From contig NZ_AYOD01000008.1 in the NCBI RefSeq assembly GCF_000497755.1, positions 62,001-126,000 of the forward strand: a DNA stretch of 64,000 nucleotides, written 5' to 3'. The first letter of the stretch is position 1. The number at the start of each line of letters is the position of its first letter. Position numbers and translations under genes: made by a program. The DNA is from Aliihoeflea sp. 2WW (GTDB lineage Bacteria > Pseudomonadota > Alphaproteobacteria > Rhizobiales > Rhizobiaceae). The notes under the pieces are model-generated. The model made no database searches. It worked only from the letters and a program-made list of their open reading frames with translations, and was not told the DNA's origin. Positions 15,553 through 25,196 of the stretch are shown piece by piece.

Positions 15553-16524
15553 ATGGAAACGATCCAATCCAAAGGCGCGCGCGGGCGCGTGGCCGATGCG
15601 CCGTCCGGCCACTGGGTCTATCGCGCGCTGCCGCAGGGGGTCTGGCCCTATGCGCAGTTGGCGCGGTGGGACCGACCGATCGGTTGGTGGCTGCTGCTGT
15701 GGCCATGCTGGTGGTCGGCGGCGCTGGCGGGGGCGGCGTATTTCGAAGCGGGCGACGGCGTCGCGGCGCAACTGCCGTCGATCTGGCATCTGGCGCTGTT
15801 CATGATCGGCGCGATCGCGATGCGGGGCGCGGGCTGCACCTATAATGACATCGTCGACGAGGACATCGATGCGATGGTAGCGCGCACGCGCTCGCGGCCG
15901 TTGCCTTCCGGACAGGTGACGCGCCGGCAGGCCTGGGCGTTTCTGATCGGGCAGTGTCTCGTCGGGCTGATCGTGCTGTTGCAATTCAACTGGTTCGCGG
16001 TCGGGATGGGCATCGCTTCGCTCGGTACGGTGGCGATCTATCCGTTCATGAAGCGCTATACGGACTGGCCGCAACTCTTTCTCGGCTTTGCGTTTTCATG
16101 GGGCGCTTGGATGGGCTGGGCGGCGTATTTCGGCTCCGTTTCGCTGGCGCCGGCGCTGCTCTATCTCGGGTCGATCCTGTGGGTGATCGGCTACGACACG
16201 CTCTATGCGCATCAGGACCGGGAGGACGATGCGCTGGTCGGGGTGCGTTCGACGGCGCGGTTGTTCGGCGAAAATACGAAGCCTTGGCTGGTGGCGCTTT
16301 ATTCGGGGGCGCTGGCGCTGTTTGCAGCGGCTTTCGTCGTGGCGCAGGTCGCGTGGCCGGCCTATCTCGGGCTTGCGGCGGCGGCCGCGCATATGACGCG
16401 GCAGATCGTGGTCGCCGACATCGATGACGGCGACCAGTGTCTCAGGCTGTTCAAGTCGAACTCGACGGTCGGGTGGCTGATCTTCGGCGGGCTGGTGCTG
16501 GGGAGCGTGGCGGCGGCCATCTAA
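15553..16524 (+). CDS. ubiA: 4-hydroxybenzoate polyprenyltransferase
   Basis: 323 residues. ATG 15553 is chosen; an in-frame TTG 39 bases earlier adds a non-conserved leader. This integral membrane enzyme has about nine hydrophobic helices and both aspartate-rich motifs: YNDIVDEDIDAMVARTRSRP near residue 97 and YDTLYAHQDREDDALVG near 215. It attaches the polyprenyl chain to 4-hydroxybenzoate in ubiquinone synthesis, using the long-chain diphosphate made by enzymes such as the polyprenyl synthetase at 29.5-30.5 kb. It converges on the DUF6101 gene, with a double hairpin repeat between the two stops. Confidence 0.95.
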   Translation: METIQSKGARGRVADAPSGHWVYRALPQGVWPYAQLARWDRPIGWWLLLWPCWWSAALAGAAYFEAGDGVAAQLPSIWHLALFMIGAIAMRGAGCTYNDIVDEDIDAMVARTRSRPLPSGQVTRRQAWAFLIGQCLVGLIVLLQFNWFAVGMGIASLGTVAIYPFMKRYTDWPQLFLGFAFSWGAWMGWAAYFGSVSLAPALLYLGSILWVIGYDTLYAHQDREDDALVGVRSTARLFGENTKPWLVALYSGALALFAAAFVVAQVAWPAYLGLAAAAAHMTRQIVVADIDDGDQCLRLFKSNSTVGWLIFGGLVLGSVAAAI

Positions 16525-16538
16525 GCTGCGCGCCCTCC

Positions 16539-16575
16539 GGCCCTGGCGGGCCACCTCCCCCGTAAACGGGGGAGG
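16539..16575. repeat. REP-like double hairpin between convergent genes
   Basis: GGCCC-TGGC-GGGCC (16539-16552) is followed by CCTCCCCCGT-AA-ACGGGGGAGG (16554-16575), a perfect 10-bp stem. It lies between the stops of ubiA and the DUF6101 gene and may help end both transcripts, though neither hairpin has a U-run. It belongs to the same sequence family as the repeats at 11773, 20658 and 36871. Confidence 0.75.
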
Positions 16576-16584
16576 ATCAGCGCT

Positions 16585-17148
16585 CTATCGACGCGCGATG
16601 ATCTCGTCGCCATTGACCACGAGGCGCATGCCGAGATTGCCAAATTTGCGGCGGGCGAGGAAGCGCGGGCGCTTGTGCAGGGAGTCGCGGCGCTTGCGAC
16701 GCTCTTTTGCGGGAGCCGTCTTCACCGCGCCGAGCGATTCTTCCAGCGAACGGGCGACGCCGTCGGCCTCAAAAAGGAGCATGGGAAGCTGGTAGGCTTC
16801 GGCCCAGGCGCGCCAGTCGGCGGCGACGTCGTCGAGGTCGTGGGCGACGAGCAGCGGGACGGAGAGCATCGGGTCGTTGTGCATCAGTTCCAGCGTGACC
16901 GTGACCTGGCCCTCGCCGTCCTCGATCGCGCGGGCGGCGACGCCCTTGAAGGCATTGGCCGGCAGGACGACGGTGACGGGAAGCTGGCTCTTTTCCAGAA
17001 TCCGGTGGATCGTCACGCGGCGGCAGTCGATCTCGAAGGAGACGTCGCCGAAGGCGTCCTGGGTTGCGTAGGTCGTCGCTTGCGGCAGCCTGAAGGGATC
17101 GAGCCGCATGTCGCGGCCCGCCCAGGCTGGTTTCAGCCCCGTATTCAT
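16585..17148 (-). CDS. DUF6101 family protein
   Basis: 187 residues from ATG 17148. It matches my memory of the DUF6101 family, found in Hyphomicrobiales next to ubiA and FAD-linked oxidase genes: RLDPFRLPQATTY at the start, then VTIHRILEKSQLPVTVVLP and a C-terminus rich in Arg and Lys (ERRKRRDSLHKRPRFLARRK). No signal peptide or membrane helix. A regulatory or nucleic-acid-binding role is suggested only by the basic tail. No function is established that I know of. Upstream, 17171-17212 holds two short GC-rich hairpins. Confidence 0.75.
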   Translation of the reverse strand: MNTGLKPAWAGRDMRLDPFRLPQATTYATQDAFGDVSFEIDCRRVTIHRILEKSQLPVTVVLPANAFKGVAARAIEDGEGQVTVTLELMHNDPMLSVPLLVAHDLDDVAADWRAWAEAYQLPMLLFEADGVARSLEESLGAVKTAPAKERRKRRDSLHKRPRFLARRKFGNLGMRLVVNGDEIIARR

Positions 17149-17349
17149 GTTTCGCCTTCCTGTCTCTCCTGAGAGCCGCCTTTGGCGGTTTCTCGCGGGC
17201 GGTTTTCCGCCTCGTTGGATTGGAGACTAGGCGCGGGCTGTTACCGTCGGCCTTAGATTTTCGGTTAAATTTGTCTGGATGCGCCGGATGGTTATCGCTT
17301 TCCAACCTCATGAAAGGATTGAGAAAGCTCCCTTTCCAAGCCGTTAGGA

Positions 17350-18777
17350 TCAGATGATCTTGCCCGGATTCATGATGCCGGCGGGATCGAAGGCGGCCTT
17401 GATGCGGCGCATCAGGTCGATGGCGACGGGCGGCGCGGTGGCGATGAGTTCGTCGCGCTTCATGCGGCCGATGCCGTGTTCGGCGGAGATGGAGCCGTGC
17501 ATGGCGCGCACGACGGCGTGGACGGCGTCGTTCATCTCGCGGTAGCGGGCGAGGAACGCGTCCCTGTCGCCGCCTTCCGGCTGGGTGACGTTGAAGTGCA
17601 GATTGCCGTCGCCCATGTGGCCGAAGCAGACGAGGCGCGCGTCGGGCACGACGGAGCGGACGGCGGAGGCGCCCTCTTCGATGAAGGCGGGGATCGCGGC
17701 GACGGGCACCGAGATGTCGTGCTTGATCGAGCCACCTTCGGGCGCCTGCGCCCACGACATGGATTCGCGCAGCTTCCAGAAGGCCTCGCCCTGGGCGAGG
17801 TTCATGGCGAGCGTGGCGTCGGCGACGAGGCCGGCTTCAAGCCCTTCGCCGACGATTTCCTCGATCAGCGTGCGGGCGTCCTCCGCCGAGCTGCCGGAGG
17901 AGATTTCCATCAGGACGTGCCAGGGCTGCGGGCCGGAGAGCGGGTCGATCGTGTCGGGGATGTGCTTCAAGGTGAAGTCGAGCGCGCGCTTCTGGATCAG
18001 TTCGAAGGCGGTGAGGCCTGCGCCGGCGCGATCCGAGGCTATAGCGAAGAGGTCGAGCGCGGCTTGCGGGCTTTCGAGGCCGATCCAAGCGACTTCGCGG
18101 CCCTTGGGCTTCGGGACGAGCTTGAGGACGGCGGCGGTGATGATGCCGAGCGTGCCTTCGGCGCCGACGAAGAGGTTCTTCAGATCGTAGCCGGTGTTGT
18201 CCTTCTTCAGCTTGCGCAGATCGTCCAGCACTTCGCCGGTGGGCAATACCACCTCGACGCCGAGGCAGAGTTCGCGGGCGTTGCCATAGGCAAGGACGCC
18301 GGTGCCGCCGGCATTGGACGAGAGGTTTCCGCCGATCTGGCAGGTGCCCTGCGAGCCGAGCGAGAGGGGGAAGAGGCGTCCGTTCTCGTCGGCCGTTTCC
18401 TGGCTGGTCTGGAGAATGACGCCCGCTTCTACCGTCATCGTGTTCGACTGAAGGTCGATTTCGCGGATGCGGTTGAGGCGGCCGAGCGAGAGGATGATCT
18501 CGCGGCCGGTGCCATCCGGCATCTGACCGCCGACGAGGCCGGTATTGCCGCCTTGCGGGACGATAGGCGTCTTCGTTTCAGTGGCGAGCTTGAGGATTGC
18601 CGAGACCTCTTCGACCGTGCCGGGGCGCAGGACGAGCGGCGACGTGCCGGCATAGCGTCCGCGCGGCTCGACGAGATAGGGCGCGAGCGAATCGGGTTCG
18701 GTGATCGCGTATTTATCGCCGACGATGGCGGTGAATCTGGAAAGGAGGGCGGAATCGATCGGCGGCGTGGTCAACAT
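17350..18777 (-). CDS. FAD-binding oxidoreductase (GlcD/D-2-hydroxyglutarate dehydrogenase-like)
   Basis: 475 residues from ATG 18777. The N-terminal PCMH-type FAD domain has PIVPQGGNTGLVGGQ near residue 72, GGNLSSNAGGTGVLAYGN near 150 and NLFVGAEGTLGIITA near 205. The C-terminal FAD-oxidase domain has CFGHMGDGNLHFNV near 380 and the closing SAEHGIGRMK...MRRIKAAFDPAGIMNPGKII. This is the architecture of flavoenzymes that oxidise D-2-hydroxyacids (D-lactate, D-2-hydroxyglutarate, glycolate subunit D). The substrate is not decided by sequence; D-2-hydroxyglutarate is plausible for a single-subunit enzyme of this length. Nine bases separate it from the Sua5 gene upstream, so the two are probably one operon. 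Confidence 0.9.
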   Translation of the reverse strand: MLTTPPIDSALLSRFTAIVGDKYAITEPDSLAPYLVEPRGRYAGTSPLVLRPGTVEEVSAILKLATETKTPIVPQGGNTGLVGGQMPDGTGREIILSLGRLNRIREIDLQSNTMTVEAGVILQTSQETADENGRLFPLSLGSQGTCQIGGNLSSNAGGTGVLAYGNARELCLGVEVVLPTGEVLDDLRKLKKDNTGYDLKNLFVGAEGTLGIITAAVLKLVPKPKGREVAWIGLESPQAALDLFAIASDRAGAGLTAFELIQKRALDFTLKHIPDTIDPLSGPQPWHVLMEISSGSSAEDARTLIEEIVGEGLEAGLVADATLAMNLAQGEAFWKLRESMSWAQAPEGGSIKHDISVPVAAIPAFIEEGASAVRSVVPDARLVCFGHMGDGNLHFNVTQPEGGDRDAFLARYREMNDAVHAVVRAMHGSISAEHGIGRMKRDELIATAPPVAIDLMRRIKAAFDPAGIMNPGKII

Positions 18778-18786
18778 GGCCGGAGC

Positions 18787-19773
18787 CTATTTGGCGGTGG
18801 CCGGATTGTCACGCGGCGCGGCAGCGCGGGCGAGACGGTCGTTGATCGCCTCGCCGAGACCGTGTTTTGGGATCGGCGTGACGGCGATGGTGGACGCGCC
18901 GGAGGCGTCGAGCTCGGCGAGATGGGAAAAGAGGTTGGCGGCCGCCTCGCGCAAATCGCCGGAGGGCGACAGGTTGCGGGTGGCGAGCGGGCTGCCGGAT
19001 ATGGCGAAGGAGCCGAAGGCGAGCAGCGCTTCGCCCGGCATCAGTGCCGTTGCGCCGAGCCGGACCGCAGCGGCGGGCGCATAGTGCGAGGCGAGCATGC
19101 CGGGCGCCTCGATTTTCTCGGACGGGCCGCGCAGGAGCGGCGTGTTGACGACGGCCTCGATGTCTTCGGCCGAGACGCCGCCGGGGCGCAGGAGACGCAC
19201 CATGCCGTCCTCGATCTTGACGATGGTCGATTCAACGCCGACCGGCGTTGGGCCGCCATCGAGGATGAGCGGGATTTTTGGGCCGAGGTCGGCCGCAACT
19301 GCTGCGGCACTGGTTGCGCTGATGCGGCCGGAGGAATTGGCGCTGGGGGCTGCGAGCGGTCGGTCCAGCCGCGCGATCACCTCATGCGCGAGGCCATCAG
19401 GCATGCGCAGGCCGACCGTATCGAGCCCGGCGGAGACTAGTGGGTGGATCTTGTGGCCGATGCGGAGAGGCAGGACGATGGTCAGCGGGCCCGGCCAGAA
19501 GGCGGCGGCGAGCTTGCGCGACAGGCTGTCGAAGATCGCGATGTCGGCGGCCATCTTCATATCGGCGACGTGGACGATGAGCGGATTGAAGCGCGGGCGG
19601 CCCTTGGCCTCGAAAATCTTCGCGACCGCCTCGCCATCGGTGGCGTCAGCGGCAAGGCCGTAGACGGTCTCGGTCGGCAGGGCGACCGCCTCGCCTGCCG
19701 CCAGCAACTCCACCGCGCGGGACAGCCCCGCCTCGCCTTTCACGATGTCCGCCAAATCAATCTTCCGATTCAT
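18787..19773 (-). CDS. L-threonylcarbamoyladenylate synthase (Sua5 type)
   Basis: 328 residues from ATG 19773, the length of two-domain Sua5 rather than the short TsaC. The N-terminal YrdC domain has GEAVALPTETVYGLAADA near residue 27, the KGRPRFNPLIVHV motif near 60 and a PLAAPSANSSGRISATSA segment near 145. The C-terminal Sua5 domain follows with GMLASHYAPAA near 230. The enzyme makes threonylcarbamoyl-AMP from threonine, bicarbonate and ATP for the t6A37 modification of tRNAs. An in-frame ATG at 19929 would add 52 non-conserved residues and is rejected. Confidence 0.95.
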   Translation of the reverse strand: MNRKIDLADIVKGEAGLSRAVELLAAGEAVALPTETVYGLAADATDGEAVAKIFEAKGRPRFNPLIVHVADMKMAADIAIFDSLSRKLAAAFWPGPLTIVLPLRIGHKIHPLVSAGLDTVGLRMPDGLAHEVIARLDRPLAAPSANSSGRISATSAAAVAADLGPKIPLILDGGPTPVGVESTIVKIEDGMVRLLRPGGVSAEDIEAVVNTPLLRGPSEKIEAPGMLASHYAPAAAVRLGATALMPGEALLAFGSFAISGSPLATRNLSPSGDLREAAANLFSHLAELDASGASTIAVTPIPKHGLGEAINDRLARAAAPRDNPATAK

Positions 19774-19922
19774 CTTTCCCGGCGAAGTCGTTGATCCGGG
19801 ATTCCTTTTCGGCGACGGGCTTAAACGCGCAAAATCCATGCCGCAAGGGCAAAGCGCACCGCAAATGTTAAGGAGTTCGTGCCGTGATGGCGCCCTCAGC
19901 CAGTCCGATTGCCGGGAAGCCC

Positions 19923-20225
19923 ATGTCACGCATTCTTCTTGCCACGTCCCTTCTTGCCGCCCTACCGATCGCCGCCCAGGCGGGGTCGATCAGCGTTCTT
20001 CAGGAACTGAAAGGGGGCACGCCATCGATCATCGAGCGCGGAACGGCGGTGGAGCCGACGGTCGAGGCCGTGGTTCCGACGAAGGCCGAGAAAATGCGCG
20101 TGGTGACGCCGATGGTCATGCGTGGCGGGATTTCCGGGGATGCCTCGCCGGTTCTGATACCCACCGCTTCGCAGGCGCCGGAGGCCGAGTTCGACGCCGA
20201 AACGAATGGCGGCGAACTCGAGTAA
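19923..20225 (+). CDS. Small secreted hypothetical protein
   Basis: 100 residues from ATG 19923. An N-terminal signal peptide is clear (MSRILLATSLLAALPIAAQAGS, cleavage near AQA, residue 20). The mature ~80 residues have no cysteines, are acidic, and are rich in Val, Thr, Glu and Pro, with TPMVMRGGISG in the middle; they look partly disordered. I do not recognise a family. It is likely periplasmic. The stop lies 3 bases before the stop of convergent glyS. Another in-frame ATG 39 bases upstream would spoil the signal peptide and is rejected. Confidence 0.7.
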   Translation: MSRILLATSLLAALPIAAQAGSISVLQELKGGTPSIIERGTAVEPTVEAVVPTKAEKMRVVTPMVMRGGISGDASPVLIPTASQAPEAEFDAETNGGELE

Positions 20226-20228
20226 GGC

Positions 20229-22541
20229 TCAACCTGCGATCTTCGAGAAATCGGCAACGGCACCCGTCGCCGCCCGAATTCGAGCAAGCAGCGCGAGGCG
20301 ATTGGCGCGCACGGCCTGATCCTCGTCATTGACGAGAACCGCCTCGAAGAAGGCATCGACCGGAACGCGCAGCACCGACAGTGCCAGCATGGCGGCGGAA
20401 AAGTCCTGCGTTTGAATCGCTTGCGTCGCGTTCTTTTCGGCGTGGTTCACCGCTTCGAAGAGCGCGGTTTCCTCCGGCTGGCGGAAGAGCGACGGATCGA
20501 CGGCGACGGCGATTGCGGTGCCCTTCTTTTCCTCGGCGGCGAGGATGTTCGCGGCGCGCTTGGTGCCGGCGAGAAGGTTCCTGCCGTCTTCGGAATCGAG
20601 GAAGATGCCGAGGGCTGCGACGCGTGAGACGATGAGGAGAAGGTCGTCGCTCGACGAATACCCCTCACCCGTCTCGGCGCTGCGCGCCGATCCACCCTCT
20701 CCCACAAGGGGCGAGGGGAAGGCTGCCGCGCCGCCGCGCCCTTCCTTCTCCCCTTGTGGGAGAAGGTGGCCCGAAGGGTCGGATGAGGGGTATGCACCGG
20801 TCGACAGTACCGCGTCGATGAGGTCGTGACGCGCGCCCTTGTCGCGCATGTAGACTTTTAAGCGGTCGTGGAAAAATAAGGGAAGGGTCGCGGCAACCAT
20901 CAGGAGATGAATGGAGGCAAACTTCTCAATTGGCTGGTATGTCTGCGCAATCACTTTGATAAGATCCAATCGCACCCCATTCTCCACAACGATCCTGATC
21001 ACGCCCAGCGCCGCCCGACGCAGCGCATAGGGGTCCTTCGAGCCTGTCGGCTTTTCGTCGATGGCCCAGAAGCCGACCAGCGTGTCGAGCTTGTCGGCGA
21101 GTGCCACTGCAATGGCGACGGGGTCGGTGGGGACTGTGTCGGAGGGGCCCTGGGGCTTGTAGTGGTCTTCGAGGGCGGCGGCGACTGACGCGTCTTCGCC
21201 TTGCAGCAGCGCGTATTTGCGGCCCATGGCGCCTTGGAGTTCGGGGAATTCGCCGACGATCTCGGTCGTCAGATCGGCCTTGGCCAAGACGGCAGCGCGG
21301 GCGGCTAGGTCGGGATCGGCGCCGACGATCGGGGCGAGTTCGCGCACTAGTCTGGCGATGCGCGCGACGCGTTCACCCTGGGTGCCGAGCTTGGCATGGA
21401 ATGTGACGCCGAGATGGTCGAGGCGGGCCATGCGTTGGTCGAGCGGCTTTGACAGGTCGAGGCCGAACTTTTCGGCCGATGCGCCGAGTTGCTTCAAATC
21501 CGGCAGGTCGGCCTGGTCGGTCTTCCAGAAATGGACGGCGTCGGAGAGGCGCGCGCGCACGACCTTGCCGTTGCCGTGGACGATCTCCTTGCCGCCGTCG
21601 GTCGCGTCGATATTGGCCGTGAGCAGGAAGCGGTTGGCGAGGCCATCGGCAGCGCCTTGCGGGCGGGCGACGAAGCATTTCTGGTTGGCACGGATGGTGA
21701 GGCGGATGACTTCCGGCGGGATGGCGAGATAATCCTGCTCGAACTCGCCCATCAGCACGACCGGCCATTCGACGAGGCCCGAGACTTCCTCCAGAAGCCC
21801 CTCGTCCTCGACGAGTTCCAGCCCGGAGGCGAAGGCGAGGTTCTTGGCGTCTTCGAGGATGATGCGCTTGCGACGCTCGGCGTCCAGCACGACCTTGGCG
21901 GCTTCGAGCTTGGCGACGTAGTCATCGAAACGGCGCACGGTGATAGCGTCCGGCGCGTGGAAGCGGTGGCCGTAGGTGACGTTGCCCGAGCGGATGCCGT
22001 CGATCTCGAAATCGACGACGACCGGCTCCTCGGTTTCGGGGCCGAAGGTGCAGACGATGGATTGCAGCGGGCGGACCCAGCGCATGGAGCCGGGCTTCGA
22101 GGACGCCGCGCCCCAGCGCATCGATTTCGGCCAGGGAAAGGCGCGCACGATTGCGGGCACGATCTCGGCGATGATCTCTTCCGCACCGCGGCCGGGCTTG
22201 ACCAGATGGGCGACGTAGAACGCGCCCTTCTTCGGATCGGTGTGGGTGTGGGCCTGAGCGACATCGGTGAGGCCGGCCTTGCGCAGGAAGCCCTGGATCG
22301 CCTGTTCGGGCGCGGAAACGGACGGGCCCTTGATCTCCTCGCGCACGTCCTTCGACCGGGCGGTAAGGCCGCGAATGTCCAGCGTCAGACGGCGCGGCGT
22401 CCAGTATTCGGTCGCGGCCTCGTAGGTCAGGCCCGCCTCGACCAGACCGTCCGTGACCATCTTCTTCAAATCGCCCGCCGCCTTGCGCTGCATGCGGGCG
22501 GGGATTTCCTCGGAGCGAAGTTCGAGCAGAAGGTCGGGCAT
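20229..22541 (-). CDS. glyS: Glycyl-tRNA synthetase beta subunit
   Basis: 770 residues from ATG 22541, somewhat longer than the usual length because of an in-frame repeat at about residues 583-628. [18 protein letters not shown] is the standard GlyS opening; [10 protein letters not shown] and the HD-like segment follow, and [19 protein letters not shown] near 647 belongs to the C-terminal anticodon-binding domain. With GlyQ it forms the bacterial alpha2beta2 enzyme that charges tRNA-Gly. The inserted stretch lies just before [21 protein letters not shown], in a surface linker of the family, so the enzyme is probably functional. glyS is the last gene of an operon that starts with glyQ 4 kb upstream. 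Confidence 0.95.
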   Translation of the reverse strand: MPDLLLELRSEEIPARMQRKAAGDLKKMVTDGLVEAGLTYEAATEYWTPRRLTLDIRGLTARSKDVREEIKGPSVSAPEQAIQGFLRKAGLTDVAQAHTHTDPKKGAFYVAHLVKPGRGAEEIIAEIVPAIVRAFPWPKSMRWGAASSKPGSMRWVRPLQSIVCTFGPETEEPVVVDFEIDGIRSGNVTYGHRFHAPDAITVRRFDDYVAKLEAAKVVLDAERRKRIILEDAKNLAFASGLELVEDEGLLEEVSGLVEWPVVLMGEFEQDYLAIPPEVIRLTIRANQKCFVARPQGAADGLANRFLLTANIDATDGGKEIVHGNGKVVRARLSDAVHFWKTDQADLPDLKQLGASAEKFGLDLSKPLDQRMARLDHLGVTFHAKLGTQGERVARIARLVRELAPIVGADPDLAARAAVLAKADLTTEIVGEFPELQGAMGRKYALLQGEDASVAAALEDHYKPQGPSDTVPTDPVAIAVALADKLDTLVGFWAIDEKPTGSKDPYALRRAALGVIRIVVENGVRLDLIKVIAQTYQPIEKFASIHLLMVAATLPLFFHDRLKVYMRDKGARHDLIDAVLSTGAYPSSDPSGHLLPQGEKEGRGGAAAFPSPLVGEGGSARSAETGEGYSSSDDLLLIVSRVAALGIFLDSEDGRNLLAGTKRAANILAAEEKKGTAIAVAVDPSLFRQPEETALFEAVNHAEKNATQAIQTQDFSAAMLALSVLRVPVDAFFEAVLVNDEDQAVRANRLALLARIRAATGAVADFSKIAG
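20658..20793. repeat. RIME/REP-like palindromic element inside glyS coding sequence
   Basis: Outer arms ATACCCCTCA (20658-20667) and TGAGGGGTAT (20784-20793) are perfect reverse complements, and the inner halves are also near-complementary (CTCTCCCACAAGGGG against CCCCTTGTGGGAGAAGG). Two head-to-head units of the same repeat family as at 11773 and 36871 are fused in frame and translated (about 45 residues with [17 protein letters not shown] and [13 protein letters not shown]). No stop codon is introduced. Confidence 0.9.
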
Positions 22542-22621
22542 GGGACGGGTCGCGATGCTGTTGAGATGATTGACGCGGCTCTACCAAGCTTGCCGCGCTT
22601 TGTCATGGGCTGCGGCGGAAA

Positions 22622-24553
22622 TTACCAGCCGCCGCCGCCTCCCCCGCCGCCACCGCCGCCGGAAAAGCCGCCGCCACCTCCCCCGCCGCCGAATCCGGAG
22701 GACGAACTCGACGGTGCGGGCAACGAGGCGGTGAAGCTGTCGGAGAGCGAGCCGGCGAGGCCGCCCATGGTGGAGCCGATGGAGCCGCCGTCGAAGCTGC
22801 CGCCGTGATACCAGGACGGCGCGAGATAGCCGGCGGCGGCGCCGGTTGCGGCCGCGGTCACCAGCCAGGCGTCGAAGGCGCGCGACCACGGCTTTTCGAC
22901 GCCAAGCGCGACGGCATAGGGAAGCAGGGTCTCGAAATGACGGGGCGACATCTGCGGCGCGCCCTGCATGTTCATCCGCTCTTCCTCGGCGACCGTCAGA
23001 TATTGCCTGAGGCCGGCGATCTCATCCATCGACTTGCGGCCGAGCGGGGTCGGCGCGCCCATCAGGAAGAGGAAGATGACGTTGACCATGACGATGCCGA
23101 GGATAGCCGCGATCGGCATGACATCGCCGGGATCGAGGATGACCGAGAGGATGGTGGTACTGAGGCCGGAAAAGACGACGAAGCCGGCAAAGCCCATCAT
23201 GACGACCGCCATGAGACGCCCGCCGAGCGATGTGGCGCTGCGCAGGCGGCGGCCGAAATTGACGGCGAAGACGGAAAGCACGATGGCCGGGATCGCGCCG
23301 GCGAACATCAGGCCGAGGAGGCCTTCGCTGAGTCCGCCAAAAGCGATGAAGGCGACGAGTGTCAGGACGGAAAGAGCAACTCCGGCAAAGACATAGACAC
23401 GGTTGTGACGGTAGAAGCGGTTGCGGTGCTCCTTTTCCATCGCGGAGCGGAAGGAAGAGCCGACGGCGATAACGCGCGTGCCGTTCGCCTTGTCGACGGT
23501 GAGGGTGTCGCTCTCCTGCGGCAGATGGCCGAGGATGGCCGCTTCGCCGACCGGCAGGTTGGCGGCGGGCTTTGCGGTGCGGCGGATGGTGAGGTCACCG
23601 TCGAGATCGTCGAGTTCGACATAGCCGTTGACCGCGAGGTTGATCGTCGCGGCGGAGAGTGCATCCCAGCCCTGCCCGCGAAAGCCGCGCTTGTCGATAT
23701 AGTTCGTGAGCGCCGGCGAGATGCCCTGTGGCGGCTCCCAGCGCGGCACGACGACCCCGGCTGGCGGATCGCGGCCGACGCGGGTCCAGGCCCAGAGGTA
23801 GTAGGCGAGCACCACGGCGAGGCCGAGCGCGCCGATGAGAAGCGCGCGGTTGTCGCGCAGCCACCATTCACGCTCCTGCGCGGCGGTGGGCGGCGCAATG
23901 GAGCCCTTTGGCATGGCGATGGCGACGGTCAGGCCTTCGCGCGGCGCCATGGTCTGATCTGCCTCGACGACGATGCGGCTGCCGCCATCTAGCGTTTGCG
24001 CGGAGGCGTCCTGTGCCGTCGAGCCGAAGGCGCCGGTGTAGAAGGTGACGTCGTCGGCCGAGACGCCTTGCGGCAGGCGGATGTCGGCGACGGCGTCGCG
24101 GATCGGGAAATCCCAGCCATTGCCGGTGACGTTCCAGTAAAATTCGTCATGGGTGTCGAAGAAGCGGATCTGGCGGCTGGTCTCGTAGGTGATCTCGTAG
24201 GTGTGGAGGCCGGGGGCGAAAAGCGTGTCGGCATCGCCGATGCGGATACGCACGATGCCCGAGCCGCGCTCGGTGGCGTAGGGCTCGGCATCGCCGTCGC
24301 GGGTGACGGAGAGGATGTCGAAATCGACTTCGCGCTCATTGCCGTCCGCATCTTCGAAACGGAGGGGGAAGTCGCGGAAGATGCCGCGGCGGATCTGGTT
24401 GCCTTCGGCGTTGACGGTGATCGTCTCGGTGACCTCGATCGTGCCATCGGCGGCGATGTCGATGTCGGCGCGGAAGGCGGTGATCTCTTCGCGCGCCAAA
24501 GCAGCGGAGGCAAGGGCAAGGAGGACGAGGAGTGAGGCGAAGATGCGGGTCAT
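22622..24553 (-). CDS. DUF2207 domain membrane protein with glycine-rich tail
   Basis: 643 residues from ATG 24553; the longer open frame upstream belongs to the LemA region. A signal peptide (FASLLVLLALASAALARE, cleavage near residue 20) leads into the DUF2207 extracytoplasmic domain (FRADIDIAADGTIEVTETITV). Membrane helices lie near residues 238-256 (LLIGALGLAVVLAYYLWAW), 393-430 and 450-510. The protein ends in SSSSGFGGGGGGGG followed by a second run of about twelve glycines and a final Trp. Such tails are typical of the family (TPM/YgcG-like relatives). It follows lemA by 8 bases; LemA and DUF2207 genes are often paired and thought to work together at the envelope. Function unknown. Confidence 0.88.
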   Translation of the reverse strand: MTRIFASLLVLLALASAALAREEITAFRADIDIAADGTIEVTETITVNAEGNQIRRGIFRDFPLRFEDADGNEREVDFDILSVTRDGDAEPYATERGSGIVRIRIGDADTLFAPGLHTYEITYETSRQIRFFDTHDEFYWNVTGNGWDFPIRDAVADIRLPQGVSADDVTFYTGAFGSTAQDASAQTLDGGSRIVVEADQTMAPREGLTVAIAMPKGSIAPPTAAQEREWWLRDNRALLIGALGLAVVLAYYLWAWTRVGRDPPAGVVVPRWEPPQGISPALTNYIDKRGFRGQGWDALSAATINLAVNGYVELDDLDGDLTIRRTAKPAANLPVGEAAILGHLPQESDTLTVDKANGTRVIAVGSSFRSAMEKEHRNRFYRHNRVYVFAGVALSVLTLVAFIAFGGLSEGLLGLMFAGAIPAIVLSVFAVNFGRRLRSATSLGGRLMAVVMMGFAGFVVFSGLSTTILSVILDPGDVMPIAAILGIVMVNVIFLFLMGAPTPLGRKSMDEIAGLRQYLTVAEEERMNMQGAPQMSPRHFETLLPYAVALGVEKPWSRAFDAWLVTAAATGAAAGYLAPSWYHGGSFDGGSIGSTMGGLAGSLSDSFTASLPAPSSSSSGFGGGGGGGGFSGGGGGGGGGGGW

Positions 24554-24561
24554 GCCAGGGC

Positions 24562-25131
24562 TCAGGAGAAGGAGACCTTGGGAACGACGCGATCTTCCGG
24601 GTTCTCGATCTCGAAATATTCGGCCTTTTCGAAGCCGAAGGCGCCGGCGACGAGGTTGGAGGGGAAGCTCTCGACCTTGATGTTCAAATCGCGGGCGGCG
24701 CCGTTGTAGTAGCGGCGGGACATCTGGATTTCGCCTTCGAGCGTTTCCAGCGTCGTCTGGAGCTGCATGAAGTTCTGGTTGGCCTTCAGGTCCGGATAGG
24801 CCTCGGCGACGGCGAGCAGGCGGCCGAGCGCCTGGGAGAGCATGCCTTCGACCTGCGCGCGCCCGGCGACGTCGCCGGCGGGAAGGCTCTGGGCGCGGGC
24901 GCGCAGTTCCGTCACCTCCTCGAAGGTGCCGCGCTCGTGGGCGGCGTAGCCCTTCACGGTTTCGATCAGGTTCGGGATCAGATCGGCGCGGCGCTTCAAC
25001 TGGACGTCGATGCCGCTCCACGCCTCGCGCACGAGCTGGCGGGCACGTACGAGGCCGTTATAGGTGACGATCGCATAGCCGGCGACCAGCACCAGAAGAA
25101 TGAGAAGTATCGTGCCGATGCCGAAATCCAT
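24562..25131 (-). CDS. lemA: LemA family protein
   Basis: 189 residues from ATG 25131. One N-terminal membrane helix (GTILLILLVLVAGYAIVTYNGL) is followed by a long helical bundle with the family motifs YNGLVRARQLVREAWSGIDVQLKRRADLIPNL and QALGRLLAVAEAYPDLKANQNFMQLQ, and a YYNGAARDLNIKVESFPSN segment near residue 145. The soluble part is expected on the outer side of the inner membrane. LemA proteins are linked to envelope stress and membrane protein turnover, without a defined biochemical activity. It precedes the DUF2207 gene by 8 bases in the same operon. Confidence 0.93.
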   Translation of the reverse strand: MDFGIGTILLILLVLVAGYAIVTYNGLVRARQLVREAWSGIDVQLKRRADLIPNLIETVKGYAAHERGTFEEVTELRARAQSLPAGDVAGRAQVEGMLSQALGRLLAVAEAYPDLKANQNFMQLQTTLETLEGEIQMSRRYYNGAARDLNIKVESFPSNLVAGAFGFEKAEYFEIENPEDRVVPKVSFS

Positions 25132-25196
25132 GCTGCGCGTCCTCGTTGGCGACGGCGCAGGCTAGATCATCGGCAAGGGCTTGGAAAGCCGGGCTT

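Noticed and set aside
17171-17212. Two GC-rich hairpins upstream of the DUF6101 gene, considered as a terminator or riboswitch
   Set aside because: Stems are short (5-6 bp), no U-run in either direction, no match to a riboswitch class I know.
17476-19440. 654-codon open frame on the plus strand across the FAD-oxidase and Sua5 genes
   Set aside because: Antisense to two well-supported genes; composition follows the codon pattern of the opposite strand in GC-rich DNA and no domain is recognisable.
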